From the NCBI GenBank assembly GCA_030591745.1, contig JAUVAM010000238.1:1-6442 (forward strand): a stretch of DNA of 6,442 nucleotides. Reading direction: 5' to 3'. Of this stretch, positions 6,065 through 6,442 are shown in pieces; the stretch's first letter is position 1, and each line of letters starts with the position of its first letter. The notes beneath the pieces are model-generated. The model did no database searches and was not told the DNA's origin. It worked only from the letters and a program-made list of their open reading frames with translations. Source of the DNA: Deltaproteobacteria bacterium. Lineage in GTDB: Bacteria > Myxococcota > B64-G9. The position numbers and the translations under genes are program-made.

Positions 6065-6442
6065 CTAGCCACGCCACTTCCCCAGCCGCTCGCGCAACCG
6101 CCGCCTCAATGCCTCCGCTTTTTCCATAGCCTGCATGGCCTTGGGTCCGAAGCGATCGATGAGCCGGCTCAAGGCATCCGAATCTTCCCCCTGCCCCATC
6201 TTGCTCAACTCGGGTATGCCCCCCTCGGCGCAGTACATGGTCTCCATATACTTTCGCACACTCTTGCCCACCAGGCCCCGGACCGGCACCTTGGCCATCA
6301 TGCCGTACATGGCCGCGTTGCCCTCATGTCGCTCATCCGGGTGGGCGCGAGCATAAAGAACCGCGGCCCTCAAGTCGGCCAAATACGCATCGATGACCTT
6401 CAAGTGGTTGCTGGTGACGGTGACGTGGATGTTGGCCGGCCG
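6065..6442 (-). CDS. C-terminus of a PLP-dependent lyase/decarboxylase (sphingosine-1-phosphate lyase-like), partial
   Basis: Only the last 125 residues are in the window; the frame is open through the right edge, so the gene starts outside. The segment beginning NIHVTVTSNHLKVIDAYLAD (residues 4-23 of the fragment), followed by AAMYGMMAKVPVRGLV, strongly recalls the C-terminal domain of sphingosine-1-phosphate lyase and related group II PLP decarboxylases, where a 'HLTVTPAH...FLADL' strand-helix precedes 'AAMYGMAAKLP'. The PLP lysine lies upstream and cannot be checked. After the family-like part comes a charged helical tail of about 40 residues rich in Arg, Glu and Lys. A TTG at 6403-6401 is an internal Leu codon and not a true start. 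The stop codon directly abuts the stop of the convergent AAA+ gene. Related families (glutamate or tyrosine decarboxylase-like) are alternatives. Confidence 0.72.
   Translation of the reverse strand, partial: RPANIHVTVTSNHLKVIDAYLADLRAAVLYARAHPDERHEGNAAMYGMMAKVPVRGLVGKSVRKYMETMYCAEGGIPELSKMGQGEDSDALSRLIDRFGPKAMQAMEKAEALRRRLRERLGKWRG

Noticed and set aside
6065..6130. A terminator hairpin at the convergent junction
   Set aside because: I saw no stem followed by a T-run on either strand near the stop codons; the T-run near 6119 lacks an adjacent stem.
1..6442. CRISPR array, tRNA, insertion sequence or prophage signature
   Set aside because: There are no regularly spaced direct repeats, no cloverleaf with a CCA-type end, no transposase or integrase and no terminal inverted repeats; the coding density is explained by the listed genes.

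Overview
This 6.4 kb window is gene-dense and GC-rich and looks like a bacterial chromosome. The gene set (a DUF1214 protein, a PAPS-type sulfotransferase and a retinol-dehydrogenase-like SDR in one run, plus a conserved AAA+ ATPase and a PLP-dependent lyase) recalls Myxococcota and related deltaproteobacterial lineages. That placement rests on gene content alone, and no rRNA or other phylogenetic marker is present.

Layout. Positions 3275 down to 23 (minus strand) hold a three-gene operon in the order DUF1214 protein, sulfotransferase, SDR. Each junction is a 4-base ATGA stop/start overlap, so the three are probably translationally coupled. A 160-base divergent intergenic region (3276-3435) separates them from a plus-strand pair: a TudS-like (CD3072-type) putative desulfidase with an unusual long C-terminal extension (3436-4599), then 37 bases later an AAA+ ATPase with an N-terminal winged-helix-like region (4637-6064). 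The ATPase stop codon directly abuts the stop codon of a convergent minus-strand gene, of which only the C-terminus lies in the window (6065-6442). That fragment resembles sphingosine-1-phosphate lyase/group II PLP decarboxylases.

How the genes may work together. The minus-strand operon plausibly modifies a hydroxylated small molecule or lipid: oxidation/reduction by the SDR and sulfation by the sulfotransferase, with a DUF1214 protein of unknown role. The substrate cannot be read from the sequence. The plus-strand pair is the most intriguing part. A three-cysteine Fe-S desulfidase domain is fused to a linker with a duplicated 'FDER...HPLAG' peptide, a Pro/Ala/Ser-rich stretch and an unrecognised C-terminal domain, and it appears co-transcribed with an AAA+ ATPase. 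I see no known defence, mobile-element, CRISPR or RNA gene. No intergenic stretch exceeds 300 bases.
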